A stretch of DNA of 64,000 nucleotides. Origin: Megamerina dolium (lineage: Eukaryota > Arthropoda > Insecta > Diptera > Megamerinidae). The notes below the pieces were generated by a model. That model was not told where the DNA came from. It worked only from the letters and a program-made list of their open reading frames with translations, and searched no databases. The DNA is taken from contig OY978525.1 in NCBI GenBank assembly GCA_963854835.1, forward strand, positions 74,873,628 through 74,937,627, in the 5' to 3' direction. Each line of letters begins with the position of its first letter. The stretch's first letter is position 1. The translations under genes and the position numbers were made by a program. Below, in pieces: positions 52,806 through 64,000 of the stretch.

Positions 52806-54000
52806 ATGCCATATTTTGAAACTGGTAGTAAGCCCGCTCAGGAACAATCGCCCGTAGAGGAAGCATTTGTAACGGTATTGCCTATGCTTATACAACAACG
52901 CAATGTACTACAACGGAATATTAAGAGCATGTTGGTAGAATTGGCAATAAGACAAGCGAAACTGATTTTCCCGCTTTTGAATGTCGTTTACACATAATCG
53001 AAGCGTACTTTAAGCAGATCTGTGAAGTTCAAACCAAGATTGAAGCTCTTTGCCCTACAGATCTGTCGAGGCCTGAGATGGAAGAGTTATACAACATAAC
53101 AGTAAAATCAAAAATTATGTTTTTATTGAATTCTGGAGATCGTGCGTCTTCTATAGAAACAAGCCTCTTGAATGCAACATCGATAACTATTTCTACGCAT
53201 CAAAATCGTTTACCAACTCTAAAGTTGCCTAAATTTGATGGAAATTCCGCCGAATATAAGCGTTTTTTCCGTACGTTTTCCAACATGGTACACGACGACC
53301 CGAACATTCCAGTAGTTAACAAGTTCAACTACCTTCTGAATTGCTTTTCAGGGTCTGCCCTAAGTACCATCGATCCTTTACAGGTAATAGAGGAAAACTA
53401 CCCGAAGGCTTTGCAACGACTGAAAGAAAGATATGACAACAACGTGTTGATATTTCAGGATTTCATTACTGCTCTGTTTGCTATTCCTGTAATGAAATAT
53501 TATGAGGCCGTAGCACTACGTAGCGTAATAGGCACAGTTGCTGCTCTTCGAGGTTCACTTCTTTCACTGGGCTCCGAAAGTGATGTGGTTAACTCAATCC
53601 TCATTCATATTGTTTTGTCTAAAAAAGACGCAGATTCGAAATCGATGTACAATCAAAGGAAAGAGTTTGAATCATTACCATCGTGGGACGACTACTCTAA
53701 AATCTTGAATCGTCACTGTCAATATTTAGAAAGCTGTGTAAAAAAGGAGAATGTACATATGAGTCAACGAAACAATAGGTTGCATGGTAAAACAACTGCC
53801 ACTTCTTTTTTTAACGCCAAGTAGAATTGCAATAGCGCAGATCATACCATACACAACTGCTCTTCGTTTTTATGCATTCGTTTAGCATGCATTAATTGTT
53901 TACGTAGGGGGCACATAGTATCTAAATTCCCATCTCAATCTCGTTGCCGTGTATGTCGACGGTCACATCATTCTCATTTGCATATCTATACCGTTTCAGC
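52806..54000 (+). pseudogene. gag: BEL/Pao Gag
   Basis: It starts MPYFETGSKPAQEQ at 52806; a frameshift near 52965 leads to the main frame 53078-53824. That frame has the conserved BEL Gag block (RLPTLKLPKFDGNSAEYKRF, then the DPNIPVVNKFNYLLNCFSG block). After a stop at 53824 a Cys/His knuckle pair is readable (CINCLRRGHIVSKF and CRVCRRSHHSHLH). Family known in Pfam as the DUF1759-type Gag. Confidence 0.85.
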
Positions 54001-54094
54001 TCAATGAAAGTAGCCTTCGCAAGAATCAAATTTATCGCAACCACATTCTTCAAGTTCTTCGTCGATTTCACATCAGCCGGTAAATAATGTATTT

Positions 54095-55090
54095 GTGTCA
54101 CTCATCGTGTGTTCTTCCAGAAGGACAATAATACCAACCGCTCTAATTTACATAAGGGATAAATTGGGATTAATGCAACCTACTCGTGCTTTGCTAGACT
54201 CATGCTCTGAATTAAATTTTATTACGGAAGAAACTGCTAAGAGGTTGCAACTTAAACGATACATAATAAACCAGGAAGTTTCAGGTATTGCGGATATTCG
54301 TAATAGTTTAAATTACGCTGTACACGCCACTGTCAAGTCTCGTATTGGAGAATATAGTTGGTCCTCCAAATTTGCGGGAACCAAATCTATTTCTGCTAAA
54401 CAACCTTTTGAATATATAAATACATCTGATTGGAATATTCCCGAGAAATAGAGCTGGCTTTAATGCTCTTTAATCTTTTAATTAGTACCGATGTTTTTTT
54501 CAATGCATTCTTGATGGCAAGATTTCTCTTGGTGAACAATTGCCATGGCTTCGAAATAGTGCTTTCGGTTGGAATGTAGGCGGAAAATTTGAACTGCCTG
54601 CAAAACAGCATTCATTTGTGTGCCACGTTAACACAAGTGCGAAACTAGATGATATATAAATCTTCGACGGTTTTGGGAGATTGAAGAGTTTGTTCAGCCA
54701 TCAGCGACACTGACAGAAGAAGAGGCGAAATGCGATCAGCATTTTATTGAAACCGTCAAGATTCAAGACGATGGACAAATCCAGGTACGCCTACCTTTCA
54801 AGGAGTCACCAATGATTTTGGGTGATTCATTTTAGGACGCACGTAAAAGATTTCTTGCATTAGAACGACGTCTGCTTCGTAACACGGTATTAAAGGAAAT
54901 GTATTTAGACTTTCTGAATAAATACATGACACTGAATCATATGTCGCCTATCACTCACATTGATCGCAATGCTCCACACTATATTATACCACATCATTGT
55001 GTACTCAGGCCACAAAGTACCACCACGAAACTCCGTGTGGTATTTGATGCCTCCGCGAGTTCTACATTGTGAGGGAATAACGGTTAGATT
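54095..55090 (+). pseudogene. pol: BEL/Pao protease and RT start
   Basis: The protease frame 54095-54451 has ALLDSCSELNFITEE, where the family has DSG; the Gly is Cys here. RT pieces follow near 54770-55070 with VRLPFKESPMILGDSF, a run of basic residues, and the strongly BEL-like YIIPHHCVLRPQSTTTKLR then VVFDASAS. Several stops. No YxDD block was found, so the rest of RT, RNase H and integrase are lost or unrecognisable. Confidence 0.8.
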
Positions 55091-56569
55091 GCTAACAATT
55101 TTTGTCATTAATAGAGACACAGAGAGTTCGAACTCATTAGCACATGAAATCAACCGTGGGAGACATAAATTAATGGTCGTGAACACCGCCCGATGCAAAT
55201 GTTGCCGTGGTTCCAGTCGATCTTTCTCTTTCTCTCTCGATCTCACTCTCTCCCATCTCACATCGATAATCTCCGACATGGCGGTCATCTTGTTCGTTCA
55301 TCTGCCAATCATTGCCACCTGGCTTTTTGGCCTTCATCATGTTTCGTTGAAAGTCGAAAAATTTGCATGTCGATGAAGGCTCGTGAATATATATAAATGT
55401 TTACATTCTATTTTCTTCTCCTTTCAAATTGGTATAACAAGACTTTTAAGGCGGTTACTATCATTACCCACCTTTTATTTCTCATTTTCATGCGAATTGC
55501 AATTTCGACATATCTACCAAGAAATTTTCGTGTATGATCCTCGTTGGCAAAGTATTGACGTGTGTCGCTCCGAGCATGATATTGCGTAGGCGCGTTTAAT
55601 ACTGAATCACTCGCGTTTGCTGTTCCGTACTACAATTCCTTAGCTTTCTATAACCTCGTTGCCTGCAATGGTATCACACGATCAATGTTAGTCCGTAAAT
55701 ATACGTCGATCGCTAATAATTGACAAAACAGAGTAATTTTAGCCGTAGCTGCTGATTGTCAATGCTACCGCATTGACAATCAGCATGTCATGTGGAGATG
55801 CTATCTTTTTGGCTGAGGACCGTTAACGTGATCGGACGAACAATCATCATCCACGCACATTACTCGCGGATATAATACAAATTTATTTTCTCTTTCAGAA
55901 GAACGCATAACTGAAACGTGTACTGTGAAACAGCACGGATAATAATTTCTATAATAGAAAAGAAAATATCCACCAGGAATTACGATCACGCACGATTGTA
56001 AAAACCTTTAATTTATTAGAAGAAATAAAAGACTACCTCAAGTCTTCTTCGCAAATCAGCACCACATCTAAAATCAGCGGGAATTAATAGAAAGTGAAGA
56101 CAACAAAGGCATGCATGTAAGCACTTCGGTTGATTTGTGGACAGAATTCGCAGTCGTCTGCGGCCAGCATATTTACAGCAGCATCAACATCAGCACTCTC
56201 AAAATCATCACCACAACCAGCACGCCACCAGTCGAGTTTTTTCAATAACTTTGATTTATTTCATATTTTATTTGACGCCATTCGTAATATTTTTTCATGA
56301 TGAAATTGCAAATTATAATACGTAAAAATGTCTGACAGCTCTCTAAAGTCTATCATTGCAAAAGACACCCTATATTAATACACATTATTAATATTATTAT
56401 TGCTAGTATTAATTTCCTTATCTATATTTCATTTTATTATATGATTAGTTTGGTCCATATGAAATAAGCGCACGTTATTGTTTATGCAATTTTGAAAACT
56501 TTATTCTGTTGTACTACGTAAGAAAATTGTCGTAGTTGTGGTTGTAGTAAGAAAGAAAGCTTGAAGAAA
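55091..56569. other. Unresolved region downstream of BEL RT
   Basis: Contains several short frames without family match. A CAGCAGCATCAACATCAGCA-like stretch near 56175 resembles sequences near BEL 3' ends. I could not recognise RNase H, integrase or an LTR. Confidence 0.35.
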
Positions 56570-57340
56570 TTATAACTACACCAATGAAGGAAGAAAGGAA
56601 AGGTTTTAAAAAAGTTTTGGGGGGAGCGAGCAAATTAAACGAAATTCAAATATTACTGTTGACGCTATTAGTATATTGGTACTTGCCTAAGTACATACAC
56701 ATAATCTGATACTGGTTCGATCGAGTGAATCGAATAAAAAGGGACAAAGACAAATTAAATATGATCTAGAGAAAAAGAAAAAGAGCGACAAATTTACGAA
56801 CAAAGACGAATTAACACGAATAATTGAAAAAAAAAGTAAAGAAGAATGAAAAATCAGTAAACAAAGACAAATTAAATATGACTAAGTGAAAAGAAAAAAA
56901 GAACAAAGATGAATTAAAAATGAATAATTGAAGAAAAAAGAAAAAAAAAATCGAAAAATTAGTGATTAAAGACGAATTAAAGTGGATTAAGTGGAAAAGA
57001 ACAGGGAACAAAGACGAATAAAAGACGAATGATTACTGAAAAAGAAAAGACGAAAAAGAAGTAAACAAAAACGAGATGAAAGTGAAGGTGTGGGGTAGAA
57101 AAAAAGAAATAAACAAAGACGAAATTAAAATGAATAATTGAAAAAAAAGAAAAGAAGAATGAAAAATCAGTAAACAAAGGCAAATTAAAGATGACTAAGT
57201 GAAATGAAAAAAAAAGAACAAAGAACAAGAATTAAAAATAAATAATTAAAAAAAAAAAAAAAAGAAAAAAGATCGAAAAATTAGTGAATAGAGACGAATT
57301 GAAGTTGGTTAAGTGAGAAAGAAAAGGTACAAAGACGAAT
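56570..57340. repeat. Purine-rich tandem repeat region
   Basis: The plus strand is almost all A/G with regular T-containing words (ACAAAGACGAATTAAA, GAATAATTGAAAAAA, GACTAAGTGAAA). A block of about 160 bp starting GAAGAATGAAAAATCAGTAAAC recurs about 308 bp apart (56841 and 57149). The Phe/Ser-rich frames on the minus strand result from this composition and are not genes. Confidence 0.7.
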
Positions 57341-58077
<737 letters not shown>

Positions 58078-58089
58078 ATTCCCCCTCTC
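58078..58089 (-). promoter_or_regulatory. Polypurine tract of gypsy element 2
   Basis: GAGAGGGGGAAT on the minus strand, touching the 3' LTR. Confidence 0.8.
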
Positions 58090-58661
58090 AAGCTCGAAAC
58101 GTCCTCGATTCGATGTAGCGCAAATATTTTGTTTTTCTTCAGCTCGCTGTACTGTTTGCAGCAACACTTGTGGGCTTAGGAGCTACTAATTACAAAATTT
58201 TAGTTAAAGCAGATAATAAATGGCTGATACAGTTTTGGATATTATAAATTTTCTTAAGACTTAGTTCTTTATTTTTCATTTTCAAAAAATGGTTATTCAA
58301 ATTTGATGAACGTTGGAACAATTCTTGAAGGCTTAAGAGCTATTAATGATAAAATTTTGTTTAAGAAAATAATAAATGACTGACAAAATTTTATATCATA
58401 TGAATTCGTTTAAAACTAAGTTTTTTTTACATTTTCAAAAAAGTATGATAATTCAATGTATGATAAGTGGATTTTAAAATTTTTGGATTCACTTATAAAT
58501 GTTTTTTCTTGTTTTTGTGTTTGTTTGTTTTTTGTTTAATTCGAGGGAACAAAATTGTAAGTAATAATTTGTTAGACAATTTTCAATACATTAATTTAGC
58601 AAAGAAATTTGTAAGTAATACTCAATAATTTGAAAAATTTTAAAACATGGAAAGGAAAACA
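58090..58661 (-). other. Pol to 3' LTR interval without env
   Basis: About 570 bp with no open frame of interest and many stops. Env-bearing relatives have about 1.4 kb here, so env was either never present or has been deleted. Confidence 0.6.
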
Positions 58662-61600
58662 TTACCTGAGATTGCTTTTATGAATCTTTTTGCCTTCAAT
58701 CAATACAGCTGTGCCAAGATCTTTTTCGATAATTTTTTCGATAAAAACTTTATCAAACTTTCCTCCCAACCTCCTATTTCTTCTAAGGAATACCTTTTCT
58801 CCAACATTATATGTTTTTAAATTTCTACCCTCATTCACTCTTTTCATAGTTTTTTCTTGAACATCGAGCAGCCTTTTCCTCACTAAATCAAGCTTTTCTG
58901 GTGGGTAATTGTGGAGCACATCTGTTGGTTTTGCATTTAGAACCGAGTGAATGCTGCTGTTGTATTTGTGCGTAGCTAATAATACTAAATCTGTAGTCTC
59001 GTCAATTTGTTGTTGGTCCTTAATGCAGCGTGCAATTTCTAGTAAGGTAGAATGGAATCTTTCCACCTGTCCATTGCTTTCACTGTGCAAAGTGGGTATA
59101 AAAAATTGATCAATAGAAAAGTTATCTCTTAATAAAGTTTTAATAAGATTTGAGTGAAAGGCTTTTTCGTTATCGCTAACGATAGTTTTAGTGTTACTGA
59201 ATTTAAGCAATATTTCAAGTAATGCGTCTTTTAGATCAAGTGTAGCACGAGAAGCAATAGGTTTCACAACAGCGAACTTCGAAAATTTGTCCACGCACGT
59301 TAAAAAATGTTGTTTGCCGATTATTAATATATCGACGTGCAATATTTCCCCGGGAGCATTTGGGATAGGAGTTCTTTCAAGTCCAGGATTAGGAGGTTTA
59401 CGCTGATATTTATTCTCCATGCATATCTTACAGTTTGCTATTCACGATTTCAAAAAATTTTTCATCCCCGGAAAAAAGTATTCAGCAGAAATCTGCTTAA
59501 AATTTTCTTGCAGACATCGATGGGCTCGGTTATGTTCTGTAGCTACTGTTTCTAGCTGGTCGTTTTTGTTGATCAAGTCTATAACAAGCCTTTCCGTATG
59601 GACAAATTTAATCCCTTGAAATTGTGACACTAGAATGTTTTGTATTTCAGCCAAAGTGGGTAAATCGCAATGACATTCGGATTAATAACATTTTTTAAGC
59701 ATCGCATGAGATTTTCTATTGTGTCAAAGCGGATTGTGTGGCGTATAAACTTTTGAAAAAGTATTTTCGTATTTTTGCTAAACGAGTTTGGGATGTGAAA
59801 TAGTTTTGATAGCATAAGATGAAGATTCCTCACTATGAATCGTCTCGTCTAAATCTGGTTCGATTAAATTATTGAGAAATTGTCGGGAGAGAGCGTCGGC
59901 CACCTTATTCTCTTTGCCAGGCTTATAATGAAAACGGGGTGAAAACTCCTCTATAAACGCCCGCCATCTCTTCATTTTAGCATTAGGACTTTTCTCGGAA
60001 ATGGCGAATATAAGAGGCTGGTGGTCGGTATAAATGTTTATATTTCTGATACCATATAGGTAATGACGAAGTTTATTCAGTGCCCAGACTATGGCCAAAA
60101 GTTCTCGCTCATTTGTGGCGTAGTTCTGCTCAGTAGGTGACAGCGTGCGAGAAATTAACGTAATTGGCCTGCCATTTTGGGATAACACCGCCCCTAAAGC
60201 ACTAGAGGAAGCATCCGTCGTAAGCTCAAAAGGGCGAGTATAGTCGGGATATTGCAAAAGTACGTCCTCTGAGGCCAGTATCTGTTTAATTTTTTCGAAG
60301 GCTCGCATCGCTTCCGTGTTAAGTTCTATATTCACATACTTCGACTTTTGTGTGCCTACTTGGCCATTTTCCCCACGAAGATAAAGTGTCAATGGTTTGA
60401 CAATAGCGGCGTAGTCTTTCACAAAACGCCGGTAGTATCCTGATAAGCCTAGAAATGAGCGTAGTGCTCAAAGTGTTGTTGGGGTTTTAAAATTAAGAAT
60501 GTCTTTAACTTTATCTGCGCAAGTTTTAATCCCTTTTTCTGAGACTAAAAACCCCAAAAACTCAACTTCTGTTTTAAAAAACTTAGATTTCTCTGGTGAG
60601 ACTCTCATTCCCGCTTTCTCTAGCTTTTTTAGGATAACATCTATATCTTCCAAATGTTTTTGTTCATTCGGTGAGTATATGATAATATCGTCTATATAGA
60701 CATGACAGCATTTCCCTATATTTTCGCGGAGAACATCGTCGATGGCTCTTTGAAAAATGCTCGGAGCATTTTTTAATCCAAAAGGCAACCTACAAAATTC
60801 GTATTTCCCATTGTTTATGCTAAATGCAGTTTTTTGCCTATCTCCTTCATGCATTGTTATTTGGTGAAATCCTGATTTCAAGTCCAGTGTTGTAAAATAT
60901 TTGGACTTGCCTAAATTTTCCAAAATAACAGATGTATCTGGTATGGGATATCGATCCGGGATCGTTCTCTCGTTTATTTTACGAAAATCGATCACCATGC
61001 GCAGTTTGGGTTTTCCTGTTTCGTCTAACCCTTTTTTTGATACTACATGTACCGGTGAATTGTATGGCGAGCATGATTCTCTGATTATGCCATCCCTAAG
61101 GAGCGCTTATATTTCATTATTAATGAATGGGGCAACGGAAATTGGATACGGATAGCTTTTGGTGTAGATGGGATCCGTAGTATTTGTGCGAATTTTGGCA
61201 ATGACAGATGTATTGTAAGGCAGTTCTCTATTTGGATCAGCAAAAGCACTAATATTACTGCTAATCATTTGACGAAATTGAGCTCGAATTTGATTTGGAA
61301 CAGTATCTTCTTCAATAGTTATCAAGTTCACTTGATTACACGAGAGATGCTGGAGTTTAACCTCGCCATTTCGGTAGAATAAATACCCCATTTCGGCATC
61401 AATTTTTGCTTCAATTTCTTTTAAAAGGTCATATCCTATAATACCATCGAACGTTTTTAAATTTGAAAGTATAAAAAACGTTGAAGTATGATCTAAGACA
61501 TTAATTAAACATTTTTTACTTATAAGGTTCAAGCCATTTACTGAATTTAATTTAAAAGGGTCTTCCATTGTTTTGACTCCTTGAAGAAATGAAAAGTCTC

Positions 61601-61697
61601 TAACGTAATTTTTCGCAGTGCCAGTATCAATTAGAAAACGAAGCTCCTGGCCATTTTTGGTTTTTTTCGTGATAAATGGTAGGAGCGATTTTAGTTT
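58662..61697 (-). pseudogene. pol: Pol of gypsy element 2: protease, RT, RNase H, integrase, with stops
   Basis: Protease: LRFLIDTGTAKNYV (catalytic DTG at about 61620-61631) and IIGYDLL. TAA at about 61107 interrupts before RT. RT: FTTLDLKSGFHQI (A), FGLKNAPSIFQRAI (B), VYIDDIIIYS (C). TGA at about 60469 follows. RNase H: TTDASSSALGAVLS, ERELLAIVWAL and TDHQPL. A pair of frame changes lies near 59780-59660. Integrase: HHCC finger split by TGA at about 59443, then HVDILIIGKQHF (Asp), IVSDNEKAFHS (Asp) and HSESNGQVERFHSTL (Glu). The tail ends at 58662. All three stops could come from C-to-T changes on the coding strand. Confidence 0.9.
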
Positions 61698-62923
61698 AAA
61701 AAATTTATTTCTTCGGAGTCAACAGTAGCACCAACCTGATCATGGCTATTGCATTGCGCGTCAAAATTAGCTGCGTAACCATATTCTTTTATGTAATCGT
61801 CATTTTGATAATAATCGTCGTGATTATGCTCGTATTCACTATTCGACATTGCACAAGGCATATAGTTTATTTTTTGCATTTTTTGGTATGGTGATCTATT
61901 CGAATGAGATTGCTCACAAGAGCGCTTAAACACAGGTACCGAATTGCTAGCGAATTGATGTGGCCGGAAAAATTGATTATTTTGACGAGGTGGCGGTACA
62001 CTGGGGTTTTTATGCCGATAAAAGGATGTGCCCTGATCCACTTTCATATGAATTGGTGTTGGACCATTAGCATTTGGATGAACGTGGAAATTTGGCTGAT
62101 TGACACGGTTTAAAAATTGATATTGGGGCATAATCATTTTGGGTTTATTCACTTTTGTCGAGCTACCTACTGCAAATGCTTGCCCGAAGTTAGAGCGCAT
62201 ATGGTTTGTTTCAAGTTCTTGTGAAATTGCCAATGCGGTAGGAAGATCTGCTGGTCTCGCAGAAAAGAGAATATCGCACATTGGGCGGCGAAGGCCTGAT
62301 ATAAATACACGCAATGCGTTCTCTCTTGCACGTTCATTGAGTGCCGTGACAACTTCATTATTACCACTGTAAGACATTAGTTGCTTATTAAGAATAAGCG
62401 TTAATTTTTTATCCACCATGTCATAGAATTCTGCAACTGATAAATTATCCTGCCTCAGGACACTTAGCTCATTTTCTAATACGTACAGAGGTCTCTTATC
62501 AGCGTATGCTTGATCTAAGGGTGCAATAATGGCTTTAAAATTTAGAACAGTATTGAACGAAGAAAGTGTAGCATTAGCTGAACCAGTGACCTTGTTTCTG
62601 AAAATACCCATGGCTATGTAGTACTTCTCTGTACCCTCTTTGTAGTAATCTATAGCGAAATGAGCAGCACTCCTCCAAGCAGGGTAGGCTGAACAATCTC
62701 CATTAAACTCAGGCAGAGATTTTATTAAGTCCAAGCTAGCATTGCTAGCTTCAACTGTGGGACTTATACTGACAGCGGCATAAGGTTCAATACTAGGAGG
62801 CTCTAAGCGCTGAAGAGCTAAAGTTATTTGGTTTAACTGTTCAGAAAGCTGCTGCCTAACCTGCTCTGTAGTTGAGTGAACTAATTCCAAAACCTGCTCT
62901 TTAGTGGGAAACATTTTGTTATA
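61691..62923 (-). CDS. gag: Gag of gypsy element 2, intact
   Basis: The open frame runs from 63022; the likely start is the internal Met at about 62912 (MFPTKEQVLELVHS), because the extra N-terminal residues are low-complexity and Tyr-rich. The protein has an N-terminal coiled coil (VRQQLSEQLNQITLALQRL) and a capsid-like region (LDLIKSLPEFNGDCSAYPAW, a Trp-rich start typical of errantivirus Gag). It then has an LSVAEFYDMVDKKLTLIL block and an Arg-rich RPMCDILFSARP. The C-terminus is Asn/Pro/Gln rich. There is no CCHC knuckle, as expected. It ends at TAA 61691-61693, overlapping pol. Confidence 0.88.
   Translation of the reverse strand, partial: YNKMFPTKEQVLELVHSTTEQVRQQLSEQLNQITLALQRLEPPSIEPYAAVSISPTVEASNASLDLIKSLPEFNGDCSAYPAWRSAAHFAIDYYKEGTEKYYIAMGIFRNKVTGSANATLSSFNTVLNFKAIIAPLDQAYADKRPLYVLENELSVLRQDNLSVAEFYDMVDKKLTLILNKQLMSYSGNNEVVTALNERARENALRVFISGLRRPMCDILFSARPADLPTALAISQELETNHMRSNFGQAFAVGSSTKVNKPKMIMPQYQFLNRVNQPNFHVHPNANGPTPIHMKVDQGTSFYRHKNPSVPPPRQNNQFFRPHQFASNSVPVFKRSCEQSHSNRSPYQKMQKINYMPCAMSNSEYEHNHDDYYQNDDYIKEYGYAANFDAQCNSHDQVGATVDSEEINFLN
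61697..61703 (-). promoter_or_regulatory. -1 ribosomal frameshift site, gag-pol
   Basis: TTTTTTA on the minus strand fits X XXY YYZ exactly in the gag frame (AAT TTT TTA). A one-base backward shift leads directly into the protease frame, which is open through the active site. A downstream structure was not assessed. Confidence 0.75.
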
Positions 62924-63508
62924 TTTTTTATAAGTAATTTTATAAAGTTTTGATAGTATTGAAAAAGTTTTTATGAAAAAAGTACGATAGTAATTATAGT
63001 AATAGTTTGCCTCTACAAACACTCTCGTTATCCAAAAGCAATTTCAACCAAAATCTTCACGTTTCTTTAAATTCTTAATTTAATCAATTTGAAACAGAAG
63101 GAATTTAAGCAATAAAAATTTACATTAGAAAAAACTGTACCCAATTTTTTCACAATGGAGTATCACTTATAGAAATCTTTACACGTGTTCACAATTTACA
63201 CGTTTTTTATTCTTTTAGAAATATTCTTGAATATTTTTTTACAGAAATACAAAAAAATCACAAAACACAAATTCTTTGCAGTTTTTAATAACTTTTATAA
63301 AGTTTTTTTGAACAATATAAACTTGTCTTTAACACAAGTTTATAATTTAGAATTAAAACTAATTTAAATTTTCCACTTCCTCAGAATTGAATAATCACTT
63401 ACAATTAGAAATTTTTGATGAGTTGATCCTTATGATCCCCTTTCAGAGCCGTTGGTCCTTCTTTCTTGTCCTTGTGATCTATGATCAGATTTCTGGAAAT
63501 TTTTAGAA

Positions 63509-63527
63509 GGCCCCACGTTGGGCGCCA
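63509..63527 (-). promoter_or_regulatory. Primer-binding site of gypsy element 2
   Basis: Minus strand TGGCGCCCAACGTGGGGCC, starting at the LTR end. It has the tRNA-Lys-type form used by gypsy. Confidence 0.85.
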
Positions 63528-63856
63528 GTTAATATAAACCCCGTTATTGGTTTTTTTATGTTGAATTGACTCGCTTTTATTTTTTAGCTCCTTCTTATTT
63601 GCTATCTTATTTTTAAGTGATCGCGCATTCCGCTATCATGATACTGTGTTGCTCAGTAGCTTAAGTACAGTAGCAGTAGCTTTTCTGAGCGCGGATAAAC
63701 TCACAAAGCTCATTTGAGAGATTTGCATTGCAATGCAATCATGCACTCTTTATGCGCTTAAAAAGATGTGCTTTTGAAGACAGCAGCGTATTTTAAAATT
63801 GCGTTTGAGGGTGCAGCATACGATTCGCTCGTCAATATCAAGCTGCTATGTTAACT
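63527..63856 (-). repeat. 5' LTR of gypsy element 2
   Basis: 330 bp and next to the PBS. Only about two differences from the 3' LTR are visible by eye, so insertion was recent. Confidence 0.93.
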
Positions 63857-63868
63857 TATATATATATT

Positions 63869-63907
<39 letters not shown>
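63857..63907. repeat. (AT)n microsatellite, right part
   Basis: Continuation of the array at 57590-57748 after the gypsy insertion. Confidence 0.88.
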
Positions 63908-63912
<5 letters not shown>

Positions 63913-63933
63913 CCAGAATCCAGAATCCAGAAT

Positions 63934-64000
63934 TCCAGAAATCTGATCATAGATCACAAGGACAAGAAAGAAGGACCAACGGCTCTGAAAGGGGATCATA
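63934..64000 (+). repeat. Inverted copy of gypsy element 2 leader at the window edge
   Basis: These 67 bases are the exact reverse complement of 63431-63497, the leader between PBS and gag of gypsy element 2. They are preceded by three or four AGAATCC-type tandem units (63908-63933) instead of an LTR and PBS. A second, oppositely oriented copy probably continues beyond the window. Confidence 0.85.

Larger units (their letters stand above)
52355..56330 (+). mobile_element. BEL/Pao retrotransposon, 5' LTR to RT, decayed
   Basis: It starts with a TG...CA LTR (52355-52658) inserted in copy E gag, then a PBS-like TTGACGCCCGTGACAGG, Gag, protease and an RT start. RT fades after about 55070. A stretch near 56155-56235 (TGCGGCCAGCATATTTACAG) may belong to a 3' end of a BEL-type element. 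The 3' LTR was not identified, so the right border is uncertain. Confidence 0.7.

Noticed and set aside
54905..55376. Overlapping frames of 127 and 138 codons near 55 kb.
   Set aside because: They are in opposite strands across decayed BEL RT and following sequence; no motif in either beyond the BEL block read from the plus strand.
56811..57228. Phe/Ser-rich minus-strand frames that look like membrane segments.
   Set aside because: They are the complement of the purine-rich tandem repeat; composition alone explains the hydrophobic residues.
58090..58661. Search for an env gene downstream of pol in gypsy element 2.
   Set aside because: Only about 570 bp with many stops on all frames; no furin-type site or membrane segment seen.

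Overview
The window is eukaryotic, AT-rich and dominated by transposable elements, with spliceosomal introns of 54-100 bp, dipteran-type LTR and non-LTR retrotransposons, and a host gene best matching insect CDV3 homologues. It most likely comes from a higher fly; a tephritid-like genome is plausible, but the species cannot be named from sequence alone. No bacterial-style operon, CRISPR array or rRNA gene was seen.

Left part (1-21.6 kb): a truncated Ty3/gypsy element on the minus strand (1-2122); two copies, A and B, of a second Ty3/gypsy family whose Gag starts with a SAP-like domain (2.27-3.86 kb and 5.68-10.42 kb, plus strand); tRNA-derived SINEs; a phase-consistent host-like gene (exons at 5471, 10489 and 11555) with copy B in an intron and a TTAA-flanked MITE inside an exon; a GC-rich tandem repeat; an RTE-like fragment; the CDV3-like gene (minus strand, three coding exons, 15.73-16.58 kb); a cluster of small TAA-flanked MITEs; and a Harbinger-like relic.

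Middle (21.6-52.4 kb): SAP-gypsy copy C (minus), a mariner relic, a second RTE-like element broken by two insertions, a solo LTR abutting SAP-gypsy copy D (minus), and a nest of insertions. One full-length RTE1 lies in the integrase of copy D, a 5'-truncated RTE1 lies in its LTR, and another full-length RTE1 lies inside a LOA-clade element. A second LOA-clade element lies next to that one, and SAP-gypsy copy E follows.

Right part (52.4-64 kb): a decayed BEL/Pao element inserted in the gag of copy E, a purine-rich tandem repeat region, then a nearly complete gypsy/errantivirus-like element (57749-63856, minus strand). That element sits inside an (AT)n microsatellite, has near-identical LTRs, and carries three nonsense codons in pol. 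An inverted piece of its leader begins again at the window edge.

The three larger SAP-gypsy copies have complementary deletions: B lost the capsid and the integrase core, C and D lost reverse transcriptase. No copy here could move on its own products. Nested insertions, target-site duplications and one paralogous empty-site repeat allow relative dating. The best candidates for undescribed biology are the interrupted host-like gene, the 28-bp MITE remnant, the in-frame Gag-integrase fusion, the SAP-domain Gag with shuffled coiled-coil modules, and the SINE family with two alternative 3' tails.
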